This document shows positions 48,290 through 57,836 of a DNA stretch of 64,000 bases, piece after piece. Made by a program: the position numbers and the translations under genes. The notes beneath the pieces were generated by a model. The model did no database searches. It was not told where the DNA came from and saw only the letters and a list, made by a program, of their open reading frames with translations. Position 1 is the first letter of the stretch, and each line of letters opens with the position of its first letter. Source of the stretch: Parundibacterium terreum (GTDB lineage: Bacteria > Pseudomonadota > Gammaproteobacteria > Burkholderiales > Burkholderiaceae_D); assembly GCF_014636315.1 (NCBI RefSeq), contig NZ_BMED01000003.1:1-64000 (forward strand). Direction: 5' to 3'.

Positions 48290-49180
48290 ATGGAAATTCT
48301 CTTACAACTTGTGTTCAGCGGTATCGCGCTAGGCATGATCTACGCGGTCGTCGCTTTCGGTTACCAGCTGACATTCGCTACTTCGGGCACGCTGAATTTC
48401 GGCCAGGGCGAGGCCTTGATGCTGGGCGCCATGGTGGGTCTCAGTCTGGTCGGCAATGTACACGGCGGTCCCTATATGAACTACTGGCTGATGATACCGG
48501 TGGTGCTAGTTTTTGGCGCGCTGCAAGGCATGCTGGTGGAGTGGATAGGCGTGCGGCCGGCGATCAAGATCAAGTCCGAATTCGGATGGATCATGTCGAC
48601 GATCGCGCTGGCAATCATCTTCAAGAACATTGCTGAAAATATCTGGGGCAAGGATGACGTGCCTTTCCCTTCACCGTTGTCAGCTGCGCCTTTCCAAGTG
48701 TTTGGAGCCAATGTTCAACCCATGCAAATCGTCGTTGTGATCGGTGCGCTGGCGATCATGGCTGCAGTGGAAATCTTCAATCGCAAATCGATCTATGGCA
48801 AAGCCGTCGTCGCGACGTCGAACGACAGGGATGCCGCCGGTCTGATGGGTATCAATACCCGCATGGTCATCACCTTTTCCTATGCGCTGTCTTCTGCGGC
48901 GGCAGCCTTCGCAGGCGTATTGATTGCGCCGCTGGTGCCTACCGGTGTGACGATAGGTTCAGCGCTGGGCCTGAAAGCTTTTGCGGTGGCGATCATCGGT
49001 GGCCTGACCTCCGGCGTCGGTGCGATCGTCGGCGGCCTGATACTGGGGATTGCTGAAAAACTGACTGGCTTCTACCTGTCCACTGGTTATCAGGAAGTGC
49101 CGGGTTTGCTGTTGTTATTGCTGGTCCTGGCGTTCAAGCCGGCCGGCCTGTTTGGCAAAGCTGCAATCAAGAAAGTATAG
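48290..49180 (+). CDS. livH: Branched-chain amino acid ABC transporter permease LivH
   Basis: The 296-residue protein has about eight helices of the LivH type: LVFSGIALGMIYAVVAFGYQLTFATSGTLNFGQGEALMLGAM, and the coupling region SNDRDAAGLMGINTRMVITF. The ATG at 48290 has CAGGTGG upstream; a GTG at 48281 would add three residues and is part of this site. It forms the membrane channel with the LivM part of the next gene. Confidence 0.93.
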   Translation: MEILLQLVFSGIALGMIYAVVAFGYQLTFATSGTLNFGQGEALMLGAMVGLSLVGNVHGGPYMNYWLMIPVVLVFGALQGMLVEWIGVRPAIKIKSEFGWIMSTIALAIIFKNIAENIWGKDDVPFPSPLSAAPFQVFGANVQPMQIVVVIGALAIMAAVEIFNRKSIYGKAVVATSNDRDAAGLMGINTRMVITFSYALSSAAAAFAGVLIAPLVPTGVTIGSALGLKAFAVAIIGGLTSGVGAIVGGLILGIAEKLTGFYLSTGYQEVPGLLLLLLVLAFKPAGLFGKAAIKKV

Positions 49181-49183
49181 AAC

Positions 49184-51136
49184 ATGAACAAGAAAATACT
49201 TGTGCTTTCAGTACTGGGTATCGCTGCGCTGGTGATATTCCCTATGCTGGTTCATAACCCCTATTATATTCACCTGGCAGAAACCATCCTCATCTACGCC
49301 ATTCTTTTGTTTGGCCTGGATATCGTGGTTGGCTACACCGGGCAGGTATCGCTTGGCCACGCCGGTCTGTTTGGCATCGGCGCCTACACCACGGGCGTGC
49401 TGTACTTCAAGCTGGGTTTGCCTTTCCTGGTCGCGATGCCGGCCAGTATCGTCGTCACTGCGATTTTTGGCGCCATCCTGGCCTTACCGGCATTGCGGGT
49501 GACCGGCCCTTATCTGGCGATGGTGACGCTGGCCTTTGGTACCATTATTCAGATATTGATCAATGAGATGAGTTTCCTGACTGAAGGCCCCATGGGCCTG
49601 AAGATTCCCAAGCCGATTTTCTTTGGACAGAAATTGAACGAGGTCGGTTATTTCTACCTGGTGGCGGTGCTGATGGTGCTGTCGCTGATCGTCGTGCACA
49701 GGATACTCAAATCCTATCTGGGGCGCGCCTTCGAAGCCTTGCGCGACAGCCCTATCGCTTCCGATTGCATGGGCGTTTCAGTGTATCGCTACAAAGTCTA
49801 TGCGTTTGTGATCAGTGCCGCGCTGGCGGGTTTGTCCGGCAGCTTATATGCGTATTCCGAAGAATATATTTCGCCCAATACCTATAACTTTGAGTTGACC
49901 ATTCTGTTCCTGCTGGCGGTAATCATGGGCGGGCGCAAGACCCGTAGCGGCTCGCTGCTCGGTGCGCTGATCGTGGTCATGCTGCCCAGCTTGCTGGCGG
50001 ATATTGACCTGTTCCGCAAGATCGCGACCGTTGCGGCCGTCGCTGCAGTTGCCGCTTCAGCCTACCTGCTGGCCACCAAAAAGAAAACCGTGCGTGATGT
50101 GATCGTACCAGTAGTGGCAACACTGGGCATGGCGCTGTTCTCGTACAAACTGGAAAATATCACCGACTGGCGCCTCACCATCTTCGGCTTCATGACCCTG
50201 TTTGTCGTGTATTACCTGCAGGATGGCATTATCGGTTTCATCAATGGCTTCTTCAGCAAAGGCCGCCGGAAGCATGTGGAAGCCTTGTCTGCATCGTCCA
50301 GTGTTGCCGCAGTTGCGACAGCGGCCGATAGCGGCAAGACCGGTTATTTGCTGGCTGCCAAATCCCTGTTGATGCAGTTCGGCGGATTGAAGGCGCTGAA
50401 TATGGTAGACCTGAACATTGCCAAGGGCTCTGTGCATGGGCTGATCGGGCCTAACGGTTCAGGCAAAAGCACGATGATGAATGTGCTGACCGGCATCTAC
50501 AAGCCGACTGACGGCACCGTTGAATTTAATGGCGTGCAGATATCCGGCGATACGCCTTCCGCCATTGCATTGGGCGGTGTCGCGCGTACCTTCCAGAACG
50601 TGCAGTTGTTCGGTGAAATGACTGCAACAGAAAACGTACTGGTCGGCTTACACCACACCTTCCGCAGCAATGTATTCGACGTGATGCTGGGCACGCCGCG
50701 GTATCGCCGTGAAGAACTGGCGGCGCGCGAGCGGGCTGCCAGCATCCTGCGTTTCGCCGGTCTGGCGGACTTGGCGAATGAAGAGGCGCGCAATCTGCCT
50801 TACGGCAAGCAGCGCGTGCTGGAAATCGGCAGGGCGCTTGGTCTGAATCCGCAATTGCTATTACTGGACGAACCCGCGGCGGGCCTGACCGCGCCGGATA
50901 TCAAAGAGCTGGTCGCCATCATTCGCAAGATACGCGAACACGGTATCACCATCATCCTGATCGAGCATCACATGGACGTTGTGATGTCGATTTCAGATAC
51001 GGTAACGGTGCTGGATTTCGGCCAGAAAATTTCCGAAGGCAAGCCGGCGGATGTGCAGGCTGATCCCAAAGTGATAGAGGCTTATCTCGGTGGTAGCGCC
51101 GGCGATACGCCTGCTCACGAAACTGTTTCAGCTTAA
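49184..51136 (+). CDS. livMG: Fused LivM permease and LivG ATPase
   Basis: The 650-residue protein joins two transporter subunits. Residues 1-350 are LivM-like permease helices (GYTGQVSLGHAGLFGIGAYTTG, then RDSPIASDCMGVSVYRYKVYAF). A 60-residue stretch with two extra helices (about residues 275-330) lies before the last helix, unlike usual LivM. A linker of about 45 residues leads to the LivG ATPase, with Walker A GPNGSGKST (near residue 420), the degenerate signature LPYGKQRVLEIGRAL and Walker B LLLLDEPAAG. In most bacteria these are two genes. It starts 3 nt after livH. Confidence 0.92.
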   Translation: MNKKILVLSVLGIAALVIFPMLVHNPYYIHLAETILIYAILLFGLDIVVGYTGQVSLGHAGLFGIGAYTTGVLYFKLGLPFLVAMPASIVVTAIFGAILALPALRVTGPYLAMVTLAFGTIIQILINEMSFLTEGPMGLKIPKPIFFGQKLNEVGYFYLVAVLMVLSLIVVHRILKSYLGRAFEALRDSPIASDCMGVSVYRYKVYAFVISAALAGLSGSLYAYSEEYISPNTYNFELTILFLLAVIMGGRKTRSGSLLGALIVVMLPSLLADIDLFRKIATVAAVAAVAASAYLLATKKKTVRDVIVPVVATLGMALFSYKLENITDWRLTIFGFMTLFVVYYLQDGIIGFINGFFSKGRRKHVEALSASSSVAAVATAADSGKTGYLLAAKSLLMQFGGLKALNMVDLNIAKGSVHGLIGPNGSGKSTMMNVLTGIYKPTDGTVEFNGVQISGDTPSAIALGGVARTFQNVQLFGEMTATENVLVGLHHTFRSNVFDVMLGTPRYRREELAARERAASILRFAGLADLANEEARNLPYGKQRVLEIGRALGLNPQLLLLDEPAAGLTAPDIKELVAIIRKIREHGITIILIEHHMDVVMSISDTVTVLDFGQKISEGKPADVQADPKVIEAYLGGSAGDTPAHETVSA

Positions 51137-51147
51137 GCGAGGCAACC

Positions 51148-51876
51148 ATGTTAAGCATTTCAAACTTACACGCCGCCTATGGCAAAGTCGAAGTATTGCA
51201 CGGCATTTCGCTGGAAGTTCCAAAGGGAAAAGTTGTCACGCTGATTGGCTCTAATGGCGCCGGCAAGACCACGACGATGCGCGCCATCTCCGGCATGCTG
51301 AAACCGAAGCAGGGCACGGTGACTCTGGGTGGCAAGGACGTCACAGGCTTGGACTCACACAAGATCGCGCGTGCCGGCCTGGCCCATTCGCCGGAAGGCC
51401 GCCGTGTGTTCGCGACGATGAGTGTGACCGATAATCTGCTGCTGGGAGCCTTCCCGCGGTTTACCGGTTCGCGCCCGCGTGGCGACATCAAGATCGACCT
51501 GGAAAAAGCGCTGGAGCTATTTCCACGCCTGAAAGAACGTCAGCATCAGTTGGCCGGGACTTTGTCCGGCGGTGAACAGCAGATGCTGGCAATGGCCAGG
51601 GCAGTTATGCTCAACCCTGAGGTCGTGCTATTGGACGAGCCTTCCATGGGGCTGGCGCCCATTCTGGTGGATGAAGTCTTCCGCATTATCCAGCGCTTGA
51701 AAGAAGAGGGCACGACGATGCTGCTGGTGGAGCAGTTCGCCGCCGCGGCCTTGAATGTGGCTGATTATGGCTACGTACTGGAGAATGGCAAGATTTCAGT
51801 CCATGGCCCTGCAGCCAGCCTGAAAAATGATCCGGCGGTAAAAGCCGCCTATCTCGGCGGTGGCCAGCAACACTAA
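51148..51876 (+). CDS. livF: Branched-chain amino acid ABC transporter ATPase LivF
   Basis: The 242-residue ATPase has Walker A GSNGAGKTTTM, the LivF-type signature LSGGEQQMLAMARA and Walker B VVLLDEPSMGL, then an H-loop region replaced by VEQF as is typical for LivF. It pairs with the LivG part of the preceding fusion. It closes the transporter operon, 11 nt behind livMG, and is followed by a strong terminator. Confidence 0.94.
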   Translation: MLSISNLHAAYGKVEVLHGISLEVPKGKVVTLIGSNGAGKTTTMRAISGMLKPKQGTVTLGGKDVTGLDSHKIARAGLAHSPEGRRVFATMSVTDNLLLGAFPRFTGSRPRGDIKIDLEKALELFPRLKERQHQLAGTLSGGEQQMLAMARAVMLNPEVVLLDEPSMGLAPILVDEVFRIIQRLKEEGTTMLLVEQFAAAALNVADYGYVLENGKISVHGPAASLKNDPAVKAAYLGGGQQH

Positions 51877-51901
51877 GCCTTGCGCATAGTTTCATTAAAA
51901 A

Positions 51902-51932
51902 AAGGGAGCCAATATACATTGGCTCCTTTTTT
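51902..51932. terminator. Bidirectional terminator after livF
   Basis: GGAGCCAAT (51905-51913) pairs with ATTGGCTCC (51918-51926) around ATAC, with A residues on the left and six T residues on the right. It lies between two convergent genes, livF and the hydrolase-like gene. Confidence 0.88.
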
Positions 51933-51959
51933 ATTGGGGCAGGCTTTGCTTAATTTTAC

Positions 51960-53051
51960 TCAATCGAGATGCCGCAATGGATGGGCATGATCCGGCCATG
52001 CAGATACAAAGAAGGGCGCGACCATTTCCTGGGTAACCTCTGCCAGGCTAGGCGGCGCCCATTTGGGCGTGTTGTCCTTGTCTACCACTAGCGCACGTAC
52101 ACCCTCCAGCACTTCTCCATGCTTGAAGCAATAACGTACCATGTCGCGCTCCATGCGCAGGCAAGCTGCGACTGTCAACCCGGCGCCGCGGCGTAGTTGT
52201 TCCAGCGTCACACTAACCAGTAGCGGCGAACGCTTCTGCATAACGGAGAGGGTTTGCTGTGCGAATGGGCTGCCGTCATCGGACAAGGTATCGACAATGG
52301 CTTGCACCTGATTGGCAGAAAAATGCTGGTCGATCAGGCTGCGGTGCGTTGCCAGCATGCTGTCCTCCAGCTTGATTTCTGCGGCGAACGGCGCTGCAAA
52401 CTCGCGGATGGCGGCGCGGATATCTGCCTGCTGTGTGGATGTCAGCAATTGCATCAGCGCCGGTATGGCGCTGGTGGGAATATACACGTCAGCCAGCTCC
52501 GCATAGATCGCATCGGCGGCCCTGATGATTTCACCGGTCAGGCCCAGGTAAGTGCCCAATTGGCCCGGCGCGCGTGACAGGAAGTAGCCGCCGCCCACGT
52601 CAGGAAACAGGCCGATATTTACTTCCGGCATCGCCATCTTGGTCTTTTCAGTCACGATGCGCATACGGCAGGATGGCCCCGCTTGCGCAATACCCATGCC
52701 GCCGCCCATCACCACGCCATTCAACAAGGCGATATACGGCTTGGGGTAGAAATGGATAAGGTGGTTCAGCGCATATTCTTCAGTGAAAAAATCTTCCAGC
52801 AAGGCGCTGTCGCCTTTCGGCGTTGCGGTGCCGGCGTCATAGAAGAAACGGATGTCCCCCCCGGCGCAGAAAGCCTTTTCGCTGGAGCTGGAGATAAATA
52901 CCGCACCGACATTGTCTGCGTCGCGCCATTGCAGCAATACCTGGGTAATTTCCCGGATCATGTCCAGGGAGAGGGAGTTGAGTGCCTTGGGTCTGTCCAG
53001 CGTGATAAAGCCTATCTGGTTCTGGACGAAGGTCTGGACGTATTCGCTCAT
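51960..53051 (-). CDS. 3-hydroxyisobutyryl-CoA hydrolase-like protein (enoyl-CoA hydratase family)
   Basis: The 363-residue crotonase-fold protein has the oxyanion-hole segments SSSEKAFCAGGDIRFFYDAG and LLNGVVMGGGMGIAQAG, and the long C-terminal ECH_2 domain typical of 3-hydroxyisobutyryl-CoA hydrolases in valine breakdown. A general enoyl-CoA hydratase/isomerase role is possible too. It ends near the branched-chain amino acid transporter, a possible functional link through valine metabolism. It is a single gene. Confidence 0.8.
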   Translation of the reverse strand: MSEYVQTFVQNQIGFITLDRPKALNSLSLDMIREITQVLLQWRDADNVGAVFISSSSEKAFCAGGDIRFFYDAGTATPKGDSALLEDFFTEEYALNHLIHFYPKPYIALLNGVVMGGGMGIAQAGPSCRMRIVTEKTKMAMPEVNIGLFPDVGGGYFLSRAPGQLGTYLGLTGEIIRAADAIYAELADVYIPTSAIPALMQLLTSTQQADIRAAIREFAAPFAAEIKLEDSMLATHRSLIDQHFSANQVQAIVDTLSDDGSPFAQQTLSVMQKRSPLLVSVTLEQLRRGAGLTVAACLRMERDMVRYCFKHGEVLEGVRALVVDKDNTPKWAPPSLAEVTQEMVAPFFVSAWPDHAHPLRHLD

Positions 53052-53204
53052 GGGAAGATCGTTTCCGGATGAAAAGCCTATTTTAGCCTAAGCGCGTCGC
53101 CGAGGCTGACAAGGAGTGCTCAAGAAAATTTTCTGGTCGCATAAACTTATGCGGAGCGGCTTGCAGAAGCATGCTTTCTTGTCGTGGGAATGGTTGCGGG
53201 CAAC

Positions 53205-53232
53205 AAAAAAGGATGCTGAAAAGCATCCTTTG
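53205..53232 (-). terminator. Terminator of the hpf transcript
   Basis: On the minus strand AGGATGCT pairs with AGCATCCT (53222-53229 with 53210-53217) around TTTC, followed by a run of T residues. It lies 25 bp past the hpf stop and ends the leftward lpt-rpoN-hpf operon. Confidence 0.85.
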
Positions 53233-53256
53233 TCTGGTTTCTCTACGTATGGCCGT

Positions 53257-53607
53257 TTAGGCAGAGGCGGAGGCGGGATCAGGTATGTATTTAATCGCGT
53301 CGTTTTTATGCGCCTGGATTTTATCTTTGTGTTTGATGACTTGCCTGTCCAGCTTGTCGATGAGGGTATCTATCGCTGCGTACAGGTCTTGCGCGAGGCT
53401 TTCAACGTGTATGTCTTTGCCGCTGATGTGCAGATTGATGTCTGCCTTGTGACGTTTCTCTTTTTCGCGGAGCTTGTCTACTGTCAGGATGACTGCAATA
53501 TCAATGACTTGGTCGAAGTGTCGCCTTATCCTCTCTAGCTTGTTTTGCACGTGTTCACGGATTGCTGGAGTAACTTCGAGGTGATGTCCACTGATGGTGA
53601 GATTCAT
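53257..53607 (-). CDS. hpf: Ribosome hibernation promoting factor
   Basis: The 116-residue protein is a short-form HPF/Yfi[33 protein letters not shown] at the N-terminus and [40 protein letters not shown] further on. It binds the 30S subunit at the A and P sites and promotes 100S dimers in stationary phase. The position after rpoN is conserved in proteobacteria. Confidence 0.93.
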   Translation of the reverse strand: MNLTISGHHLEVTPAIREHVQNKLERIRRHFDQVIDIAVILTVDKLREKEKRHKADINLHISGKDIHVESLAQDLYAAIDTLIDKLDRQVIKHKDKIQAHKNDAIKYIPDPASASA

Positions 53608-53794
53608 ACGGCGCTCCTATGGTAGATGTTACTTGCTACAAAATAAGTCAGCCCAAAAGCATTGAGCTAAATTATATATAGCAATGCAAAACTCGATTAC
53701 AAGAACTTGTTACAGAAAATTTAAAAAAACAGATGCTCTACCGTAAGGTAGTGCCGTCGGGAATTTTTAAGGTTTCAAAGATTTTCAAGGATTC

Positions 53795-55282
53795 TTATAA
53801 GGATTTTCGCAGACTCACTGGAGGGATTTTCAGGGCTTCCCGGTATTTCGCGACGGTACGTCGCGCGATGACCATGCCTTGTTCACCCAGCATGTCTGCG
53901 ATCTTGCTGTCAGAGAGTGGGTTTTTCTGGTCTTCTGCTCCTATCAATTGCTTGATGAGTGCCCGTATTGCGGTGGATGAAGCTTCACCCCCAGTTTCCG
54001 TCGCAACGTGGCTACCGAAAAAGTATTTCAACTCAAACATACCATGAGGGGTAAGCATGTATTTTTGAGTTGTGACACGAGAAATAGTACTCTCGTGTAA
54101 ACCCAGTGTATCAGCAATTTCGCGCAAAACAAGAGGTCTCATCGCAACTGCGCCATGTGTGAAAAAATTGCGTTGTCTTTCCACTATCGCTTGTGCGACG
54201 CGCAAAATAGTATCGAAGCGCTGGCGCATATTCTTGATCAGCCAGCGTGCCTCTTGTAGCTGGGAACTCAGCGTGCCGTCGCCGCGATTTTGCTTCATGA
54301 TGTTGGCATACATACTATTTACACGCAGACGCGGCATCACGTCCTGGTTCAGCAACACCTGCCAGCCATTCTTTGATTTTCTGACAATGACGTCCGGCAC
54401 CACATAGTCCGATGCGTCAGCGGTGAACTCTGCACCCGGATGGGGTTTGCACTGCTTGATGACAACTTGCGCTTCGCGCAAATCTTCATCGTCGCAAGTC
54501 AGTACTTTTTTCAGCTTATTGAAATCGCGTTGCGCAAATAAAGCCAAATGCTTTTCCACAATATCCAGGGCCAGCCTGCGCGTCACGAATGCAATCTTCG
54601 GCAGGCGCTTGATCTGTATGGACAGGCATTCTGAGAGGCTGCGCGCACCGACGCCGGCAGGATCAAAACTCTGTAGCATGTTCAGCGCAAAATTCAGCTC
54701 TTCGGGTTCCACGCATAGCTCAAGCGGCAACGCGCCATGTATGTCTTCCAGCGATTCGGTCAGGTAGCCGTTGCCATCCAGTGCATCGATGATCAGTTCG
54801 ATCAATGCGCGGTCTCTCAGTTCCTTGACGGTCACGCGCATCTGTTCCAGCAGATGTTCCCTGAGCGAAATCTGGGCACACTCCAACTGCGGGCGGCCTT
54901 CATCTTCTTCCGGGCCCTTGGAGCCCTGCGGCACATCGTCAAAGCTCCAGTCTTCTTCGTTGGCACTGGTGGTATCGGCTGCATTGGGCGCGTCAGCGCC
55001 GTCGCCATTGTCCGACGCTGGAGAGGAGTCTTCATTGCCTGTATTCGCCGCACCGCTGTCATTGTCCGACGTACTGCTTGCACTGATGGCACCATCCGCC
55101 AGCAGCCTGACGGCATTGTCCATGGGATCGTCTACGCGCTCCAGCATCGGGTTTTCGGTCAGCAGGTTTTCCAGCTCCTGATGCAGTTCAAGCGTAGACA
55201 ACTGCAGCAAACGTATTGATTGCTGCAGTTGTGGCGTTAATGCCAGATGTTGAGAGGTACGGAGTTGTAGGCTTTGTTTCAT
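53795..55282 (-). CDS. rpoN: RNA polymerase sigma-54 factor
   Basis: The 495-residue protein has the glutamine- and leucine-rich N-terminal activator region ([31 protein letters not shown]) and an acidic linker of about 70 residues (region II). The core-binding domain and the C-terminal RpoN box [10 protein letters not shown], which contacts the -24 element, complete it. It serves nitrogen, flagellar and related genes. The start is the ATG at 55282; an ATG at 55294 is an alternative adding four residues. It follows lptB closely in the lpt cluster. Confidence 0.95.
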   Translation of the reverse strand: MKQSLQLRTSQHLALTPQLQQSIRLLQLSTLELHQELENLLTENPMLERVDDPMDNAVRLLADGAISASSTSDNDSGAANTGNEDSSPASDNGDGADAPNAADTTSANEEDWSFDDVPQGSKGPEEDEGRPQLECAQISLREHLLEQMRVTVKELRDRALIELIIDALDGNGYLTESLEDIHGALPLELCVEPEELNFALNMLQSFDPAGVGARSLSECLSIQIKRLPKIAFVTRRLALDIVEKHLALFAQRDFNKLKKVLTCDDEDLREAQVVIKQCKPHPGAEFTADASDYVVPDVIVRKSKNGWQVLLNQDVMPRLRVNSMYANIMKQNRGDGTLSSQLQEARWLIKNMRQRFDTILRVAQAIVERQRNFFTHGAVAMRPLVLREIADTLGLHESTISRVTTQKYMLTPHGMFELKYFFGSHVATETGGEASSTAIRALIKQLIGAEDQKNPLSDSKIADMLGEQGMVIARRTVAKYREALKIPPVSLRKSL

Positions 55283-55297
55283 AGAGATAGACATCCG

Positions 55298-56041
55298 TTA
55301 CATACGGAAGTGCTCTCCCAGATAAACTTTACGCACAGACTCGTTGGCGACGATTTCATCCGGTCGGCCGCTGGCCAGCACCGCACCCTGGTTGATGATG
55401 TAGGCGTGGTCGCAAATGCCCAGCGTTTCGCGCACATTGTGGTCGGTGATCAGCACGCCTATGCCGCGTTCTTTCAGGAAGCGCACAATACGCTGGATCT
55501 CTATCACCGCAATCGGGTCGACGCCTGCAAAGGGTTCATCCAGCAGCACAAAGCGCGGATTGGTCGCCAGTGCCCTGGCTATTTCCACGCGCCGGCGTTC
55601 GCCGCCGGACAGGGAGAGTGCCTGGTTTTCGCGGATTTTTTCTATCTGCAGCTCGGCCAGCAGCATGTCCAGCCGCTCTTCGATTTTCGTTTTTTCCAGA
55701 AACTTGCCGTCTTCATCCCTTTGCAGTTCCAGCACTGCACGGATATTGTCTTCTACCGACAACTTACGGAAGACCGAGGCCTCCTGCGGCAGATAGGATA
55801 ATCCCAACAATGCGCGCTTGTGGATAGGCAGATGCGAAATATCGGTGCCATTGACATCGATCTTGCCGGCATCCGATGGCACCAGGCCTACAATCATGTA
55901 AAACGAAGTGGTCTTGCCGGCGCCATTCGGGCCCAGCAAGCCAACCACTTCTCCGCTTTTAACCTCCAGTGATACGTCGCGCACAACCTGGCGCGCACCG
56001 TATTTCTTCTGCAGGCCGCTGATAATCAGAGTACTCGTCAT
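55298..56041 (-). CDS. lptB: LPS export ABC transporter ATPase LptB
   Basis: The 247-residue ATPase has Walker [17 protein letters not shown], signature [16 protein letters not shown] and Walker [14 protein letters not shown]. LptB drives lipopolysaccharide extraction by LptF-LptG-LptC. It starts one base after lptA and ends just before rpoN, so it is part of a tightly packed transcript. Confidence 0.95.
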   Translation of the reverse strand: MTSTLIISGLQKKYGARQVVRDVSLEVKSGEVVGLLGPNGAGKTTSFYMIVGLVPSDAGKIDVNGTDISHLPIHKRALLGLSYLPQEASVFRKLSVEDNIRAVLELQRDEDGKFLEKTKIEERLDMLLAELQIEKIRENQALSLSGGERRRVEIARALATNPRFVLLDEPFAGVDPIAVIEIQRIVRFLKERGIGVLITDHNVRETLGICDHAYIINQGAVLASGRPDEIVANESVRKVYLGEHFRM

Positions 56042-56042
56042 A

Positions 56043-56627
56043 TTATTTTTTCTGTTCTTCTGGCTTCGGTTGTTCCAGCTTTGGCTGTATGGTCAGCTTG
56101 ATCCTGCCTGACCCGGGGACGCTTTGGCCCGAGGCTGTATTGGCACCGATGAAATTTTCGTTTTTGCTGTCATAGGAAAGAAATTCGCCTTCCTGTTCCT
56201 GCGTGACTTTTTTATTTTCGAGATACTTTACGTGTGCCTTCGTGATGAACTTAACCAGTTCGGTCTTTTCATCGTATTCCACCCTGCTGGCAACGCCTTC
56301 GACCCACAGGTCTGGACCGCCATCGCGTTTTTGTCTGAAAAATACTTGGCCGCCTGGGCCGCCGGTCAAGACGACAAACATGGTGCCCTCCGCAGTTTCT
56401 GTGTTGACTGCTTTCGCTGATTTGATTGTTAGCGTTCCGCGCGTAACGACGACATCGCCCGTTAGTACGGTAATTTTTTTTCTATCGTCACTGGCGTAAT
56501 GTTCCGCTTCGATATCTGTTTTTTTGTACCTGTCGGCCTGTTCGGCAACCGCAGTGGCCGAAAACAAAAAAGCACAGGCAGCCAGGATCAGTGATTTCGA
56601 TAGAGGTGCGAAAGTAGGTTGGGTCAT
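56043..56627 (-). CDS. lptA: LPS periplasmic bridge protein LptA
   Basis: The 194-residue protein has a signal peptide (about residues 1-28, ending TAVAE). The OstA-type domain follows, with [36 protein letters not shown]. LptA forms the bridge that carries LPS across the periplasm between LptC and LptD. The tail is rich in proline, lysine and glutamate ([11 protein letters not shown]). It is between lptC and lptB with short gaps. Confidence 0.94.
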   Translation of the reverse strand: MTQPTFAPLSKSLILAACAFLFSATAVAEQADRYKKTDIEAEHYASDDRKKITVLTGDVVVTRGTLTIKSAKAVNTETAEGTMFVVLTGGPGGQVFFRQKRDGGPDLWVEGVASRVEYDEKTELVKFITKAHVKYLENKKVTQEQEGEFLSYDSKNENFIGANTASGQSVPGSGRIKLTIQPKLEQPKPEEQKK

Positions 56628-56649
56628 GATTGTCCTAAGATAAGGCTCG

Positions 56650-57294
56650 TTATTTGTTCGGGTGCCGCGACAAGGCTGGGTTGCTATTGAAAGTCGCTTT
56701 TACTTTGCTGAGTAATTGCGTTTCCTGGGTCGCATTATTGACAATCATGCCGATTGCATGCACTTCACCGCGGGCACTCGTGATCGTTACGGGTTTGTCG
56801 GTTTTCATGATATTGATATCCGGAAGCAGCAGCAGATACTCCGATTCCAGCCTGGTACGCTTTGTCGTCGGGCTGTCGGGGCGATCCACGCTGACGTTGC
56901 CGAACAGATGGATCTCATCGCTATCTTTCGGCGCCTGGTTGGCTGCCCCTTTTTGCGCAATGACGGCACGGTCCGCGATGACTGTAACCGGTACCTTGTC
57001 GGCGTCGAAGCTGTTGATTTGCGGCTGAAACACCTCATAGTCATCATCCCGTGGCCGGTGCGTCATGCGCTTGCCTATGATGTGGTAGTTGGTCTTGCCG
57101 TTATTGGACAGCCGGATGAAATTAAAATTTTCCACATAGTAGTCCGGTGTCGTGCGCGGAGCGGAGCGCGAATTGCCCTCTTCATTATTCCTGCGCATCG
57201 CTTCCAGTATCCAGAAGCTGCCCAGTGCGACGACCGCCAGCAAGGCGACCATCAGCCACAGGCGGAAACGATCGGCGGTGAATACATATCTCAT
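56650..57294 (-). CDS. lptC: LPS export protein LptC
   Basis: The 214-residue protein has one N-terminal membrane helix (about residues 12-32, LWLMVALLAVVALGSFWILEAM) and a periplasmic OstA-like beta domain. LptC links the LptBFG complex to LptA. It lies between kdsC (14 nt) and lptA (22 nt). Confidence 0.92.
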   Translation of the reverse strand: MRYVFTADRFRLWLMVALLAVVALGSFWILEAMRRNNEEGNSRSAPRTTPDYYVENFNFIRLSNNGKTNYHIIGKRMTHRPRDDDYEVFQPQINSFDADKVPVTVIADRAVIAQKGAANQAPKDSDEIHLFGNVSVDRPDSPTTKRTRLESEYLLLLPDINIMKTDKPVTITSARGEVHAIGMIVNNATQETQLLSKVKATFNSNPALSRHPNK

Positions 57295-57308
57295 GTCAGC
57301 TCACCTGC

Positions 57309-57836
57309 TCACGCCAGGAACGGCGCAAGCGCCTGTTCATATTTACCCTGTGCCTTCAGGATGAAATCGCACACTTCGCGCGCTGCTCCACGGCCACCGC
57401 TCGCCTGGGTCACATAATGCACCCGTGCTTTTACTTCCGGATGCGCATTCGGCACGCTGGCGGCGAAACCGACTCGGCTTAATACCGGCAAGTCGATCAC
57501 GTCGTCACCGATAAAGCCGCATTCCGCTGGTGCTATATGCAATTCGGCTAGCAATTCCAGGAAAGCGGCTTTCTTGTCATGGATGCCCTGGCGCAGATGG
57601 GCGATGTCCAGGTCTGCAGCGCGCTTGGAGACGATAGGCGATTTACGTGCGCTGATAATCGCCGTGGCTATGCCAGACTGCTGCAGCAGCTTGATGCCCT
57701 GGCCGTCCAGTACATTGAACGTCTTCATCATTTCGCCGTCCGGCCCAAAATGCAGGCTGCCGTCGGTCAGGATGCCGTCGACGTCGAAGATCATCAACTT
57801 GATTTGAGCGGCCCTGCTGATATCGGAGGCACTCAT
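57309..57836 (-). CDS. kdsC: 3-deoxy-D-manno-octulosonate 8-phosphate phosphatase
   Basis: The 175-residue HAD-family phosphatase has the catalytic motif FDVDGILTDG (nucleophile Asp), ISARKS and the metal-binding GFIGDDVIDLPVL. It makes Kdo from Kdo 8-phosphate for lipid A-core synthesis. The start overlaps the kdsD stop by one base, giving a coupled pair for Kdo synthesis. Confidence 0.94.
   Translation of the reverse strand: MSASDISRAAQIKLMIFDVDGILTDGSLHFGPDGEMMKTFNVLDGQGIKLLQQSGIATAIISARKSPIVSKRAADLDIAHLRQGIHDKKAAFLELLAELHIAPAECGFIGDDVIDLPVLSRVGFAASVPNAHPEVKARVHYVTQASGGRGAAREVCDFILKAQGKYEQALAPFLA

Noticed and set aside
53725-53765. CTACC/GGTAG hairpin between rpoN and hpf as a terminator
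   Set aside because: The stem is only five base pairs and the T-run is about 8 nt away on the minus strand, so it was not called.
53733-54047. 104-codon plus-strand frame at the 3' end of rpoN
   Set aside because: It is antisense to the RpoN box region; a coding role is unlikely.
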